This document shows, piece after piece, positions 11,156 to 23,952 of a stretch of 64,000 nt of DNA. Every line of letters starts with the position of its first letter. Within the stretch, counting starts at the first letter, position 1. The translations under genes and the position numbers were made by a program. Where the stretch lies: NCBI GenBank assembly GCA_949126835.1, contig OX421500.1:14540681-14604680 (forward strand), given 5' to 3'. A model generated the notes under the pieces. It did no database searches. It was not told the origin of the DNA and saw nothing but the letters and a program-made list of their open reading frames with translations. The stretch comes from Anisus vortex (taxonomy: Eukaryota > Mollusca > Gastropoda > Planorbidae).

Positions 11156-11440
11156 GCTTAGATCGACGTAAATACGTACAATATAATTTTTACGTGGATG
11201 AAATAAATAATTGATTGTTGTTTCCTTATTTCATAGTGAAAGAAACTACCTAATAGTGAGAACTAAAATAATGGCAAATTTTTTTATGTACTAAAAATAT
11301 ATAGACCTACATATTATGTTTAAACCTGTAGCTAGTTACTAGCAATGTTTAAACAAAAATTAAAAGCGAATTTTATCACTTAAATCCTCCTTGCAGTAAG
11401 TAAATATTCCTTTATGAGAAAATCTTTATTGAAAAAAATC

Positions 11441-11473
<33 letters not shown>

Positions 11474-11488
11474 CATATATTATATGTT

Positions 11489-11880
11489 ATACAATTCCCA
11501 CTGTTGTGATAATTTTGCTAAAAAGGGAGATGATCGTGTAAAAAACAGTCGTAATGATTTTAACCACACTAAGGAAGGGGACAGAACTGCATAAATCTTC
11601 TGCATATAGAAATTATTTTTTTTCCATCCCTTTGATTTTTTGTTTTAGTAAATGTGAAATAATTTCATCCTTAATGCTTTCCTTAATCTTATTTAATGTT
11701 AATGTTTGTTTTTTATATTGAAGAACAAAAATACATATGTTATATAAAGCTCATTGTTCATGCAATTATGAAAATAATCTTCTTTGGAAAAAAAGAAAGA
11801 GGACAAATCTAGTCATGATTGGTTGAGACCTTACACTTATGTAAAAATAAGTTATGAAATACAGCAGAACATTATGCAGA
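11489..11880. repeat. Diverged paralog of 57400-58077
   Basis: Colinear similarity to 57400-58077 ('aattcccactgtt', 'aggaaggggacagaactgc', 'catatgttataaagct..gttcatgcaattatga'). It indicates an older duplication that also includes the divergent gene remnants at 12936 and 61053. The right-hand partner carries an extra insertion at 57541-57807. Confidence 0.7.
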
Positions 11881-12539
11881 CGCACAACATGTTAACGGGA
11901 ATAATGTTAAATGACTGAAAAGGTAAAAAAAAGACTTAGGAAAATCGCCCATTGTAATATAAAAGAAAAAGGACAAACTTAACTTAGCGATTAAAAGATA
12001 TCTTCAAAGCAAATCGTGAGAGACGTTGACTAACTCAGAAAACTGACACAGGAGTAGACTAGTCTTTTTGAATTTTACGACTTTTTTATGCTACTTTTAG
12101 TTTTCAATTATCTTCATTCAATTCCTCCGGCTCACTCTCTCAGGTATGGCGTAACAATAACAAAAAACCTTTACAAATATCTTTATCGTATTTAAATATT
12201 AGATATTGAAATATTTAACAGTTTCGCCACACAATCGATCTACTACTATAACTGACTATCCAGCTCTATTCTAAGGTACATCTTTCTAGTTCAAGAACAA
12301 AGTCTCATCAAACCGTTTTGTTATTTACGTCACTAAGAAGCGTCCATAGAAAAACCTACGTCATATTTCCCATGTTCATTCTCCGTCTACAAATGTGCAT
12401 TATTTTGCGCACCAATATCTTTCTCTCTCAATATATATATATATACGTTACAGTGAAAAAGTCAGCCAACGACTTTGGCAGACGTTTAAAAAATGGATCA
12501 TATTTTCAACCGCTAAAATATAATTTATTTTAAAACTGC

Positions 12540-12705
12540 TTCCTCCCCACCGAGGCCCGGGTGCCTCTCGGCAGTACCATGTGCCTCGGAACCGCAGTGG
12601 GAGCTGTTCCCCATGCGATCGTCCGTCGGTGTAATCTTAAGGTGATCGTATCGGAGGCTCACACACTTCGCCAGTCTTTGAGGCCCATGCTACAGAAGTG
12701 AAAGA
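12540..12705 (+). repeat. Repeat X, 5'-truncated copy
   Basis: Matches the 3' part of X (tgcctctcggcagt..gtgtaatcttaaggtgatcg..cagaagtga) and begins abruptly at 'ctgcttcctccccaccgag'. 5' truncation supports a retroposon origin for X. Confidence 0.65.
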
Positions 12706-12935
12706 TAGGACAAGAATAATGTAACAAATGCTTTTTGTCTATCCATCGCGAATGTGCACATTTTAAATGCACAGTTATTTCTGTACTGGTTTTTATAATG
12801 ACATAATTGTTGAGTTTATATAATTCCCAGTTAGTCTCTTCCTTTTTGCAAATACTATTAATTTGTTGTGTGTATCCTTTTAATTCAGTTGAGTATTGAT
12901 TTTTAATTGTATTGTATCTTAATTTTGTTTTTCAG

Positions 12936-13270
12936 GGACAGGTCAGAGTTCAATGAATGACTATGAAACAAAACAATGTTTTACAAAACTATTGCAAGAC
13001 ATATCCAATAAAACCATTGATCCGCTTTGCGACAAGTTCAGAACTTTCATCGGCTGTGTCCTGAAAAGCGAGCTTTCGACGAAACCAATACCCGATGAGG
13101 TGAGAATTAGTGATGAGGAAATAAAAAGATAATTAGCGCGGGAAAATCTACAGCTCCCGTGTTCTTATAACGTGCAGGACATTGCAGATGATGTCTTGAG
13201 TGGTGCCTTAAAGACAAGTGCCTCAGTTTTCATCTACATCATTGGGTTTTCAGTGTTTATCTTGTTCTAA
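12936..13270 (+). pseudogene. Gene B exon 2: divergent family member with one in-frame stop
   Basis: Follows the acceptor 'gtttttcag' and keeps the family phase and layout: GTGQSSM start, Cys in KQCF, LCDKF, GCVL and PCSY contexts, then SGALKTSAS and a hydrophobic tail ending ILF stop. One TAA at 13130-13132 interrupts it between the third and fourth Cys (EEIKR/stop/LAREN). All other codons stay open and both halves look constrained, so inactivation appears recent or the TAA is an allele or sequencing error. No exon 1 was found in the preceding 4 kb. It differs much more from A, C and D than they do from each other, marking an older subfamily. Confidence 0.65.
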
Positions 13271-13315
13271 TGTACTTTTAATATCCAGTGTTTATCTTGT
13301 TCTAATGTACTTTTA
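13251..13315. repeat. 30-bp tandem duplication over the gene B stop codon
   Basis: The 30 bases beginning cagtgtttatcttgttctaa at 13251-13280 are repeated exactly at 13286-13315 after a 5-bp spacer. The repeat covers the end of the hydrophobic tail and the stop codon; because the first copy keeps the stop, the protein end is unaffected. Confidence 0.9.
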
Positions 13316-13497
13316 AATTCATGGCACTATGAGCAATGCTGTCACTCTTGATTTGATACCGATGTACTATTTCATACAATATTGTTGTCTATCGGTGTAA
13401 TAGGGATAAAGACTATTATTAACTTATATTTACTAATACAATATTAATGCTTCATTCAATAATCTGATACATATATATATATATATCTATATATCTA

Positions 13498-13757
13498 TGG
13501 GGCGCGGTGGTAAACAGCGCGATTGACTGTCATACCGTAGGTCCTTGGTTCGAATCCTGGTGAAGGCGTGGGCTTTTTTCACAGGTCTGGAAGGTATCCC
13601 TGAGTCTAACCAGCCTTGATAGGTACCTGACCTTAGTTGGGGTAAAGTAAAGGCGGCTGTGCATTGTGCTGGCCTCACAATCACCTAGTATGCCTTGGCT
13701 ACAGAAACGGGTGAACGCTGCTTCAACGGTACTATGATTAATTTGGTCCGAAGTATT
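13498..13757 (+). repeat. tRNA-derived SINE, near full length
   Basis: Begins 'ggggcgcggtgg', has a B-box-like 'ggttcgaatcctgg' and the family body through 'gattaatttggtccgaag'. Open frames on the opposite strand are consequences of the SINE sequence and not genes. Confidence 0.78.
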
Positions 13758-14205
13758 GTTCATGCAACCCATTCCATGCCCGAATAAAACTCGGGAACAA
13801 AAAGTATTTATATGCATTTATTATATGCATTTGTTATCGCATTAGGGATAAGGAAAGCGATTTTGCTCTTATGTTTATCTGAGCATTGTGACAGATAGTC
13901 TTTGTGTTATATTTCTAAACTTGAATTTAATGCCTAACATATTATTACTAATTTACTCTATCCCCATCTGTCTTCTAGTGTCTTTAGGTTTAGTGATTTC
14001 ACTATTGGTGTTACTCGTGTCAGTTGTGAATATTCATTAGTAATGAGCCTTGCAGCTCGTTTCTGAATTTGTTCTAATTTTTCAATGTTCTCTTCAGTTG
14101 AATTCATTTGTATGTATTATGACATCAGAGATCTCTACACATGTTTATTTTGTTAATTAAATATCTTTTAGGAAGCTTGATTTTGTAATCGTTACAACAA
14201 CGTAA

Positions 14206-14767
14206 TAGAGCGTTCTCGGTGGGCGTGGCTTAGGTTTTTAGTGACGTATTTGAGTAAATATAAGAACCCACTTGAGGTACAACTGTAACGTGGTGAAAGT
14301 GAAGTTGTTCTTTATCATGCAAAATTCTCATCTGAATATTGGCTATCCTACTAAAAAATAAGGAGGTAAATAGTAGTACTGTATGTTAATTGATTAATGT
14401 GATTAGGCTAGGGCCGGCTAGACCTATTTACACTTTCAATTTCACTTTATAGGCCTACACTTTTAATGTTTCGTAGGCTAGGCTACGATGTCAAGTGATA
14501 GTGTTGGTGAAAAGGCTATCTAGTCAAGTCACTAATAGGCTCACATCGTCTATGATCTATGTCTATGATAATAATAAAATAGCCTATTTTATTTAACATA
14601 TATAATACAGCTTAAATCTTAATAAGACTTAAAACACAACACATCATTTAAAAGAAGCTCGAGCCTATATGAAACCTTATTAATACAGCGGCCATTATTA
14701 CTTGTACACCATTACAGAAAGTAAACACAAATCACGTGCTTTTTGTCACGTGATTGCAAACGCCCTA
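14206..14767. mobile_element. TAGAGCG-ended MITE, copy 1
   Basis: Left end 'tagagcgttctcgg', right end 'gattgcaaacgccctattg', imperfect inverted repeats beginning TAGAGCG or TAGGGCG. The subterminal 'cgtggcttaggttttt..gtgacgta' and 'cacgtgctttttgtcacgtg' motifs are shared with 25089 and 26439. No coding capacity. Confidence 0.7.
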
Positions 14768-15951
14768 TTGCTTGATCATATTTTTTTTAAACTAAATGTT
14801 GAAGTAGAACCTGACTTTAACCATAAATAGCCATAAAATCATAGACACTTAAAATATCCTTCATGGATGCATTATTGAATTCTAATTGATATCCAGTTAA
14901 TGAATTATGTCAACTTTATGATATATTACAAACGGAAATAAAGGAAAATTCAAGTGTAAAACCCATAGTTCAATCACAAAACCTAATAGGGCAAAAAATA
15001 ATGTATTAAAACTAATTCAAACATTGAATTATTTTTTAGAAATACAATCTAATAATCTATTACGATAATCAGAAAAAACATAGGGATAAAATAATTTTTT
15101 TTATTTCATTTGCAAAAACAAAGGGATATACGTTATCTTTTCTCCAGCATCAAACCTGTTGCCTAACAAAACAATAATCTTCTGTATAGAAAAAGCCTTC
15201 GTAATTTAAAGACAACAACGTATAATAGCCTAAGCTTTGCGTTTGTACTTAAATTATATAACCCAAAAATATAAAAATCCAATAAGATAACAACAACTTT
15301 TTAGTTTAGGGGAATTGCATTAATTAGGTTAAATTCATTTTTGAAATTTTACCATCCAACCCTCCCTTTTATTAACAGTTGTCAAACTTTCAGTGACCCA
15401 CGTACATGTAATACTATTATGTCAAACAAATCTCCCACAGACCCCATTTTTCTTTTTGTCCTTCACTTATATACTAACAACAATTTATGCGTCCTTCTTT
15501 TGCGCTTTAAAAAAAAAGAATAGGTTAAAATGTTTACAAATAGCCTACACTTAAACTTGAATACATTTTTAAAAACTTGTTTTACATATTTTGATGTAGT
15601 ATTTTGAAATAATATTAACTCCATCTGATAAAAGTTGGGGAAAACGTAAAGACGGCTGGTCATTTCACTATATTACAAGGTCAAAGAAACAGATGAACTT
15701 ATAAATTGCTAGGAATGAATAACAAAACAAAAAGCATAATACTAAGATGGCAAAAACATATGGTAAGGCTTAAAGCTTTTTATTTATCAATCTTAAATAA
15801 TCTACATACTATTACGTAATTACGTTTTGGTTGGCTATAAAAATCACTATTATGTAGATTGTAGATAGAAGGCATATTTGTAGTCATAAACAAATCACGC
15901 AAAAAAAAAAATACATTATTATCTGTATATGGCTTATGAGATTTGAAACTA

Positions 15952-18532
15952 TTTTAGGTCAGTAGCGTAGCCGGGGGGGGGGGGGGGGAGCAGGGTCGAA
16001 AAAAAGGACCTAATCGGGAAAAACATTATTTAATTAATTTATTTTAACAAGCCACGAAGCACAATGTATGATTTTACTATTTTTTTCTTTAAATTGCTTT
16101 TGAACAATTTAATTTATTACAATCATTTTGAATCATTCAGCCTGCCAACAGCCTGAAAGTCAAACTGATCAACTATATTATTTTTATAAGACAATTTATT
16201 TAGTGCCGTAGCAAGACCAAAAGAAAAGGAGCGTAATAGAGAAAATAATTAAAGCGTTTTATATTTAATAAAAAAATTAAGATGTTTGTTATTTTCAGCT
16301 TTTAAAATAAAATCCATTAAAAGCTTATACACAATTTCATTACTCAACTTACACATTAATATTTATCATTTTTTGAATTTTATTGTCAAGAAATTATTCT
16401 ACTAAAACATATAAAGTCTTCAATATTTTTTTTTAAAGAAACAAAAAATAAACATTTTAGAAATAGTAATGAAAAGAATACGGGTTAATTATCTCCCTTC
16501 AATTAAACTAAGTCTTTAATGTTTCCTCTCAGAATAACTGAGATTTTCTCTAACATATTATTGTAACGTTAAGACAACTGATCTCTAAAAAGAATGGATT
16601 AGGCTCGGAAGTAACATTCTTGAGGAAATTTCCGCCATTTTGTTTATACTGTCACTAATCAATATATATAAGTACCGTGAGTTTGTTTATTTATTTAGAT
16701 GATTGTTTCTGCTCTATATTCTCCTAAGCCGTTTGACTAATCGGGTTAAAAGTTAAATGTATAAATTGGAAACGTCCTTCAAAAAAAAAGTTTTTTTTTT
16801 TTTTTTTTACAATATTGCTTAAGTCGTTAACTTATTTTTTAAAATAAACTTAGACCTATTACTAATCACCGTATGTTAAGGTTATAAAACATGCGCCGTT
16901 TCCAAATGATGTCCCTTTGAAATGCTTTCAAATTTAGTGTGTTTTCGGGACCGGGTTTTTCCGTACTGCGAAATATTGCTGTCTACTTTTTTTTATTAAT
17001 AACTTTTTTTATTGTTTGGTATTTGTTTTCTGTTGATAGTATTATTGTTAGTTTTATATTATTAATAAGAAGTCAGAAGCTTGACACCAACATTCCATTT
17101 GCATATTATGTAAAATGGCAGCAACATAGATTCCGTTCCGATCTATTTATAGATCAGCGGTACAGTCAGTTTTAGACACAATTTTGTTTACATCGATAAG
17201 TGCAGTGCCAATTTTTAGTTTTTCCATTCTCCTATAGATCAGTGCATTTCTTCACTTTGCTCAAACCAATTTATTAAGAAGGCGCAATCCATTCTTTTTA
17301 TAGATCGGAGGCTAGGACTAAATTTGAAGTATCAATAACATTTTTGAGGAAGAAATACTTGATAATTATACAAACTGGGTAGTTATTTTAATGTTCATAA
17401 AATGTACATGTATATTCTTTAGTCATAAAATATTTATTTAATTTTAAACAATCTTGTGTAATTTGATCATTTTAGAGATATAAATTAAAAACCATTAATT
17501 TATTTTAAAGGAAACCAAAAAAGAAACATATTAGAAATATTGATGTAAAGAAAATTAAATTCAATTAAATTCTCCAAATTTGATGCTAGTGATACCAAAC
17601 GAGTTAGATCTAATTGTTTTAATATAACTAGTGTACTTCTGAAAATGTTCATCTATCTTAATTTGCCTTAAAATAGAGAAATAGTTAAATGTTCTGAAAT
17701 TGATTTCACTGAAAGATATGCCCAGTTTCAGTGCAAATCCATCACAGTTGTCCAACACTTGAAGTGTTTTTGGACCCAGTCTTGTAAATGGAAGTTTAAC
17801 TCACTGAAACGTTTCGATTAGTCATTCAAAAACATTAGGCTTCAACAGTCAGTTCTCCTCATTCAATAACGGAATTATTATTTTTTTGCTATTAAGATAC
17901 ATCCAAGACTTTACCTCTACTCCGTATACCTTCTTCTAGAAGAGACTTGAGAAACTATACAATTAACTATCTTAACAATAGATTCAATCACAGATTGCAA
18001 GTCCAATGCATGGGAGCTTTGCATTCAAACATTCCTGAACTAAAGCAGTCGACGTCCAGTGTGATTCCCATGTAGTTCGCCATGCAGCATCAACTAATTA
18101 TGCTGACAAACTTTGTTTTCACTTGCATTAAAAAATATTACTGGAGGTCCTTCGCGTGCCACTGAAAATCGTTCTGCATGCCAAGTCTGGCACGCGTGCT
18201 TTAGGTTGCCGACCCCTGCTATAGAGCATTCGCGTTGATTCTATAAATACTTTCAATACCAGATGTTAATCCCGAAAATGAGCAGTAGATGCAATCAATT
18301 TTGCAGAAATGGCCATCTCTATTAGCTTCTAGAAAAAGAATCGTGAATGGTGAAATAAAAACTGCACTATTATACAGTGTGTGTATCCTGAGGCACAGGG
18401 TTTTCTTATAACACTTGATACGTACTCATTCTTAGATATTCTATTAATCTGGAAAAATTGGTAAAAGTGAGCCTTTTTCCTAAAATTTCGCTCCCCCTAG
18501 CGTCTAAACCTGGCTACGCCACTGTTTTAGGT
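15952..18532. mobile_element. hAT transposon, 2.57 kb, perfect 8-bp target duplication
   Basis: The element 15960-18524 begins CAGTAGCGTAGCCGGGGG and ends CCTGGCTACGCCACTG, with TTTTAGGT immediately outside at 15952-15959 and 18525-18532. The 8-bp duplication and CAG..CTG inverted ends identify the hAT superfamily. It holds a decayed transposase on the minus strand and, near 18140-18225, the end of a second hAT MITE (ggttgccgacccctg). Confidence 0.88.
17560..18000 (-). pseudogene. Decayed hAT transposase (ZBED/GTF2IRD2-like) fragment
   Basis: The minus-strand translation at 17941-18000 reads LQSVIESIVKIVNCIVSQVS, matching the 'vmd.vikivNfI.ar.lnhrqF' region recalled from hAT transposases of the ZBED/SCAND3 type. 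A further open stretch (LDNCDGFALKLG..) follows at 17758-17561. Stops and frameshifts separate the parts, so it is inactive. Family placement rests on recalled motif similarity. Confidence 0.45.
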
Positions 18533-19116
18533 ACGGATGATCTGACTATGCTTTCTCATTTATTCATTCGATAATGTTTTGTAAGCTTTCAAGTAGCCTA
18601 CTAAAAATAATCGTATAGCCTATAATTATAATATAGTCGCGTAGACTCACTTCGTCATATCAACATATATTTTACCCCCATATAGTGACATTGTTCAGTT
18701 TAGTACATTTATATAGGCAATAATTTTTACTTAAAGCTAAATAGCTTAATGATAGCCTAAGTCATTGGGCAATAAAATCATAATTAGGTCTACTATGTTA
18801 TCTTTGATAATGTATCTCCCTCCCATTACGATATATATGAAAGAAATCAATTTTTTAAAGGTCCATAGGTAGTACGGTAGTACTAAGTGTGCATACTATG
18901 CCTCGAGGCATATGTCTATTTGTATACCTAGGCCTGTAGTGTAATGGTTCATAAATATTGCATACAGCTCCAGACTATATGGCTATAAGTAAAAATTAGA
19001 AAGACTTAATATTGAAAGATCAAAAAAAAAAAAAAAAAATTCATGGAAAAAATTATCTAAATGTATGATTATTTTGGCACAAATCTGTTGACAACTAATA
19101 CAAAAACAAAATACAA

Positions 19117-19330
19117 TGTCACCCGGTAGCATAGATCCTATACTATAGGTACAGTGTATCCAGGCACACGGGTGGTTCGTGAGAAGGTATTTCTGCGTCC
19201 ATTGCTTCCTCCCTAACGAGGTACGGGGCATCTCGGCAGTTCAATGGGCCTTGGACACACAGCGGGAGCTGTCCCCCAAGCGTTTTCCCGCCGGTGTAAT
19301 CTTTAGGAGATCGTATAATCGATTTACAAG
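19117..19330 (+). repeat. Repeat X, partial copy
   Basis: Matches X from 'atgtcacccggtagca' to 'gtaatctttaggagatcg'. The open frames on both strands here are not conserved relative to other X copies. Confidence 0.65.
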
Positions 19331-19929
19331 TCCAATGTACGCTCAGTCTGTCTCTATGCTGCAGAGACCTGGAAGACCAATACCACAATCGAAAGCCGCT
19401 CAGAGGGTTTAAAGGAAGATATCTCCGACGCTTCAACGTATACTAAAGATCAACTGGGAAGACCACATCTCCAACAGTAAAGTTTGCAAATTGAATCATC
19501 ATTCAGTTTTTTTTATCTTTTGGCCTATAGATTGTATCTGTGTTCTTAGTTGTATGTTGTGACGTTTTGGGGTCTTTAACAAGATTAACGCCACATGAAA
19601 TTAAGGAAGAATTCGTTTATATTCTACTCTCATAAAGATTAGGCTAATCTATGTTTAGCCATCGCCTGTACAAATTTGCTTACAATTATATAGCCACTAC
19701 TGACTGAATGATTGAATGCACATATCTACATATCATTATCTCTACTTAATCACTTAATCATTTAGCTCTTGCACATGTAACATATTTTATGTACATTTAC
19801 ATTGCTTATTTGTTGTCAGTATTCATTTTATGCTTACATAATGTGTATCAATGTTCTCATATGATATTGCTATTATCGTTTCTAATGTTATCATTTATTG
19901 CTATAATTATTATGCTAAATTGGTATATC

Positions 19930-20581
19930 ATCTTGCGGGCTGGTGTGTAGCCTACCCCCCCCCCTCCCGTGGTCATACCACGCACAAGTGCGGAACACGC
20001 CAAGGTCAAACATATCGCAATCATGCTTGGATTCGCCCCCTCCCCCTCCCTCCGCCACCCATCCTCCAACTCAAAGGATTTAACATGTATACGAAATATA
20101 CCTCTCAGTGTCCAGTCTCCCTGGTCGAAACCCCTTTGACGTAAAACGTCACGATGCCGCCGGCCGAGGAAACAGCGCCCTTGATGGCCGCCGCGCCCCC
20201 CCCCCCCTCATCATTCCACCGCACCCATTCTCCCATCCGCCTCGCCAGGTAACCCCACCCTTCCCCTCTCCTCCGACTCTACCTCGCCATTGTTGTATCA
20301 AACTCAAGCAATGAAGTAACAATAACAGGCTGACCAATCGCATGCTCGATATAGATGTCTGACCATTTTCCCTCCACGAGAAAACCCACGCTTGACATGT
20401 AAATTTCCTTAGAAATGTAGTTTTAGTTTTACGTCAGTCGGACTGAAGGAACCGCAAGAGCCGGACGCCCTGGACTCCGTTTCGGCACCACGCGGTGCCT
20501 CAGTCTGTTGTAGACAGTCCTTCTCAGGACTACCTACTACATATAGTTTAAGCCTATGATTAAATATACACTCTTTATCAC
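19930..20581. other. GC-rich segment, possible LTR-like sequence
   Basis: A GC-rich island in AT-rich DNA with C-runs, a near-palindrome 'ggcaccacgcggtgcc' at about 20482, and an 'attaaatatacactcttt' stretch near the right end. Layout resembles the downstream part of an LTR, but I find no target duplication or partner, so the identity is open. The proline-rich open frames look like chance. Confidence 0.2.
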
Positions 20582-21005
20582 ATGTATTTGAATTGTATGA
20601 TTTATTTGCTCACGTCATTAATGATTGAATACACGGACCTTCATGTGAATAAAATATTCGTTGTCACAATACGCCTTGCTTATCGATTGATAGAATACCT
20701 GTTTGTGTGACAGTGTGAATTAGTCAACAGTTTGACTCAACCTACGTATTAACGAGCCAAACAAAACCTGGATATAAATCCGTCTTTGCACCACATAGAG
20801 ATCATACGCAATTCGGGACAACATACCATCTAGATAGCCTGCCTAAATCACCCCTCCCCATCACCGTGTGTACCTGCTGAGTTATCCACTAAGTCTGCAC
20901 TGATAGCCTATGCTAATTAAAGGCTCTGTGACGCATCAACTTAAACCAGCACGTCACATATGTTAAATGCGCTCTGAGCTTACATTATGTTTGTTGGCAG
21001 CGCTA

Positions 21006-21662
21006 TAAGGCTAAGCCACACTAGAAACAAGGAATCACGTTTTGACTGGAATCACATTTCAGCGAATCACTAGAATTTGTTTCAGAGCGAATAAGAAATA
21101 CGCTGTTTCACAATCAGCCATGCCACACGTAAAACACGATTCACAGAAAAACAAAGACTTGCAATTTTATTTTCAAAAGAATCAAGAAAGTGTTGAGAGT
21201 GACTGTTCTTGACGTCCTATTTTATGTTCACGACTCATGAATTCTAGCAGTGACGACGAAGTAAACTTGGTATGTCCCACTGCGTCTGTTCTACTAAAAG
21301 CAAAAAGGAATCGAAAACGAAAATGATGGGTTAAACCTTGGATCGAAAGAAGAAAGATTTATGGAGCATACAATGTTCTTTTAAGCGAACTGGACGATTT
21401 AATAGCAGCCATCTTTGTTTACTTTTTAACTAGGCTAATTATCACATGATCTAGTTGCGATTCCAATTGGCTGAAACAGCTTGAATCAAGAATCGTGACT
21501 CCAAATTTTAGAACATGTTCTAAATCTGTGAAACATCGCGAATCACTACTGAAATTGACTTGTTTCGCGCTATGCCACATTTGAAACGGAGAGAATCATC
21601 GTGATTTTTGAATTAAATCGCAGTAAATCACTGATTTTGTTTCTGGTGTGGCTTAAGGCTAA
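21006..21662. mobile_element. PIF/Harbinger-type MITE with TAA target site
   Basis: TAA at 21006-21008 and 21660-21662 flank inverted ends GGCTAAGCCACACTAGAAAC and, complemented, GCCTTAAGCCACACCAGAAA. The internal transposase N-terminal fragment supports Harbinger. An alternative reading is an 8-bp TAAGGCTA duplication around ends AGCCACAC; the internal coding remnant makes me prefer Harbinger. Confidence 0.65.
21237..21413 (+). pseudogene. Harbinger transposase N-terminal fragment
   Basis: From ATG 21237 the frame reads MNSSSDDEV..., then KRNRKRK/stop/WVKPWIERRKIYG and AYNVLLSELDDL. The 'R-R..WV.P....R...G.y..L..eL' pattern is the familiar start of PIF/Harbinger nuclease proteins. A TGA sits where a Trp codon would be expected, and the DDE domain is missing, so this is the leftover first part of a transposase inside a MITE. 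Confidence 0.55.
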
Positions 21663-21689
21663 GCTAAAGTGAACACATCCCCACTAGGG

Positions 21690-23897
21690 TGCTCGGTAAA
21701 TTTGGCAATGGTAAATTCGGAACCGGTATTTAAGGCAAGGTGATTTTGGCAAAGGTAATTTCGGAATAGGTAAATTCGGCAAAACACGCAAAGCGGTAAA
21801 ATTGGCAACTGTAAAATTGGCAATCATATAATATCCACTGTTTTTATTAAAAGTATTGGTTAGACTACACTCTAGTCCATGGATAGGCAACCTATGCAAT
21901 GCGTGCCATACTTGGCACACGCCTATGTGTGTAAGGTAGCCAAATTGACTTTAGGCATCAAAGCATACGTTTGTCTCCCCCACGATATTACGTAACTCTG
22001 ACTACCTGACCGCCACCCCTACACCGTATGATGCTGGTTGTGTAAACAAGAGCAAACGTAGAGTGCCCCCTCCCCTCCCGCCCCCGACCAGACTCCCCTT
22101 TCAGGCACGACCATACTAAGTCCTTTACGAATGAGCCCAGGTTTGTTTAGATCGTACGGGAAAAATTGCAAACACATTACAACCCTCCTACTTTATATAT
22201 CTATCAAAAACGAACACAGTCCTTATTCCCCTCTCCCGAGATACACGAATTTTCTTGACCGGTTACGTCAGGGAGAGTTAAGGAATTACTTTGCTGACCT
22301 ATAGGCCTATTCTCTCAACACGTGTTGTTGAGTGTGTGTGGGGGGGGGGAACACATGGCCACCATAAAACATTTTATCACATTCCATTGCAGTCGGCTAT
22401 TTGCCGTCAATCAGTAGGTTAACTTTTGTCTTTGTAGTTTTAAACCTTGTACCTTCTATGTTATAACGATACAAGTATACATTACTTAGACATATAGGCC
22501 TACAACAATACATAATAGTTGGCTATATTTGACATAGAAACCTCGATAACTTACAAGATATTTGTAGCTAAATGTGCCTTATAGCCTAAGTAAATTGGTT
22601 TAAACATTGAAAGTACTTTTATACAATTTAAATGTTTTATTTACAACTCTCGTTTGTAATATAATTTAAATATATAAGAAAAGTAAATAACTAAATTATT
22701 TTTTTCAAAATTGTAATAATGAAATGAAATCCAATATCATTATCAATGTTTTGATAGAAATACTGATTTGTTTTACTAATAACAACAATGTTCTGGGATT
22801 AAAAAGGAATTTAAACGAATACCCCCCCCCCCAACCTCTTTTAGTTTTCACTGCTTATACAGTGCTTAGCCTGGTGCTACCAAGCTGGTCACTAACACTT
22901 CAATCGGTAGGGAGACGGGGTTGGGGAGACGAGGGTGGGTAGACGGGGTGGTGAGACGGGGGAGCGAGGGGCTAGAGTTTGCTTTTGTTAACACGGCGAG
23001 TCTCATTCTGGTGTTTAAAAATAAAGAGGGGATGGCAACTAATCTACATTATGTAACATTGCTTTGCCTTGTTTCCTTGTGCTATAGACAAGGGGGGGGG
23101 GGGGTTACATTTGGCGTCTATTTAAATGTTCCTTTTTATGCATTAGTTAAAAAACGTAAATGGTTTTTAAAAAAACGGTGTTTTTATTCAGTTTTTCTTA
23201 AATTTAATTTTTAGTCAAACGAACTAATTAACTATTTTTTGTTACCTAATTTGTATGCTTTATATATCGGGGGCGGGAGGGAAGGGGGCATTCTACGTCT
23301 GCTCTTGCAAACACTACCAGTATCATTGTGTAGGTCAAGTAGTCAGAGTTACGTAATCTCGCCAATGTGCTATAAACGGAGGAAGTTTATAGGGACGTTT
23401 TGGAGATAAGGGAATGCATTGATGCGTAAAGATCTAAACAGAACTCCAAGTGATCGTCAGTTGGGCTACCTTACACATATACCACCTTTGGCCACCTTTG
23501 GGGGTGGGGTGCGGTGGGCTGGGGGGGTACATTTGGCTCCTATTTAAAATTTTCGTTTTTGATCATTAGAGGACGTTATATTTAATTACGTGTCAAAGTG
23601 TGCCTTAATATTTCACTGCTCTTTTCACCATTTTGGTGGTCTTTCATTTGCCATTTAAAACCGTTTGGCGTGCCAAGGATGGCACGCATTCCATAGGTTG
23701 CCGATACATGGAATAGATTGTAGTCCTATCAATGCTTTTAATAAAAACAGTGGATATTATATGATTGCCAATTTTACCGTTGCCAATTTTACCGCTTTGC
23801 TAGTTTTGCCGAATTTACCTATTCCAAATTTACCTTTGCCAAAATTACCTTGCCGAAAATACCGTTGACGAAAATACCGTTGCCAAATTTACAGTGA
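21690..23897. mobile_element. Foldback-like element with long inverted arms
   Basis: Left arm 21690-22110 and right arm 23270-23897 are inverted copies. The outer parts consist of repeated 'ggtaaatttggcaa'-type units; then come 'catataatatccactgttt', 'ggcaacctatg..gcgtgcca' and 'tgtgtaaggtagcc' in both. The right arm has about 175 extra bases near 23490-23665. The centre contains C-runs and no recognisable gene. Subterminal tandem repeats in long inverted arms are typical of foldback elements. Confidence 0.65.
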
Positions 23898-23952
23898 TTC
23901 TGTAGGGACCACATTTAAAACCATCGTATTTACAGGACGTTGTTTACATCCC

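Noticed and set aside
13130..13132. Selenocysteine or read-through explanation for the gene B stop
   Set aside because: The codon is TAA, not TGA, and no family Cys aligns there; an ordinary nonsense change is simpler.
13487..13817. Overlapping minus-strand frames of 65 and 95 codons
   Set aside because: They translate the reverse of a tRNA-derived SINE.
20108..20343. Proline-rich and glycine/arginine-rich frames in GC-rich DNA
   Set aside because: Low-complexity C-runs open frames on both strands; no start context, splice or motif support.
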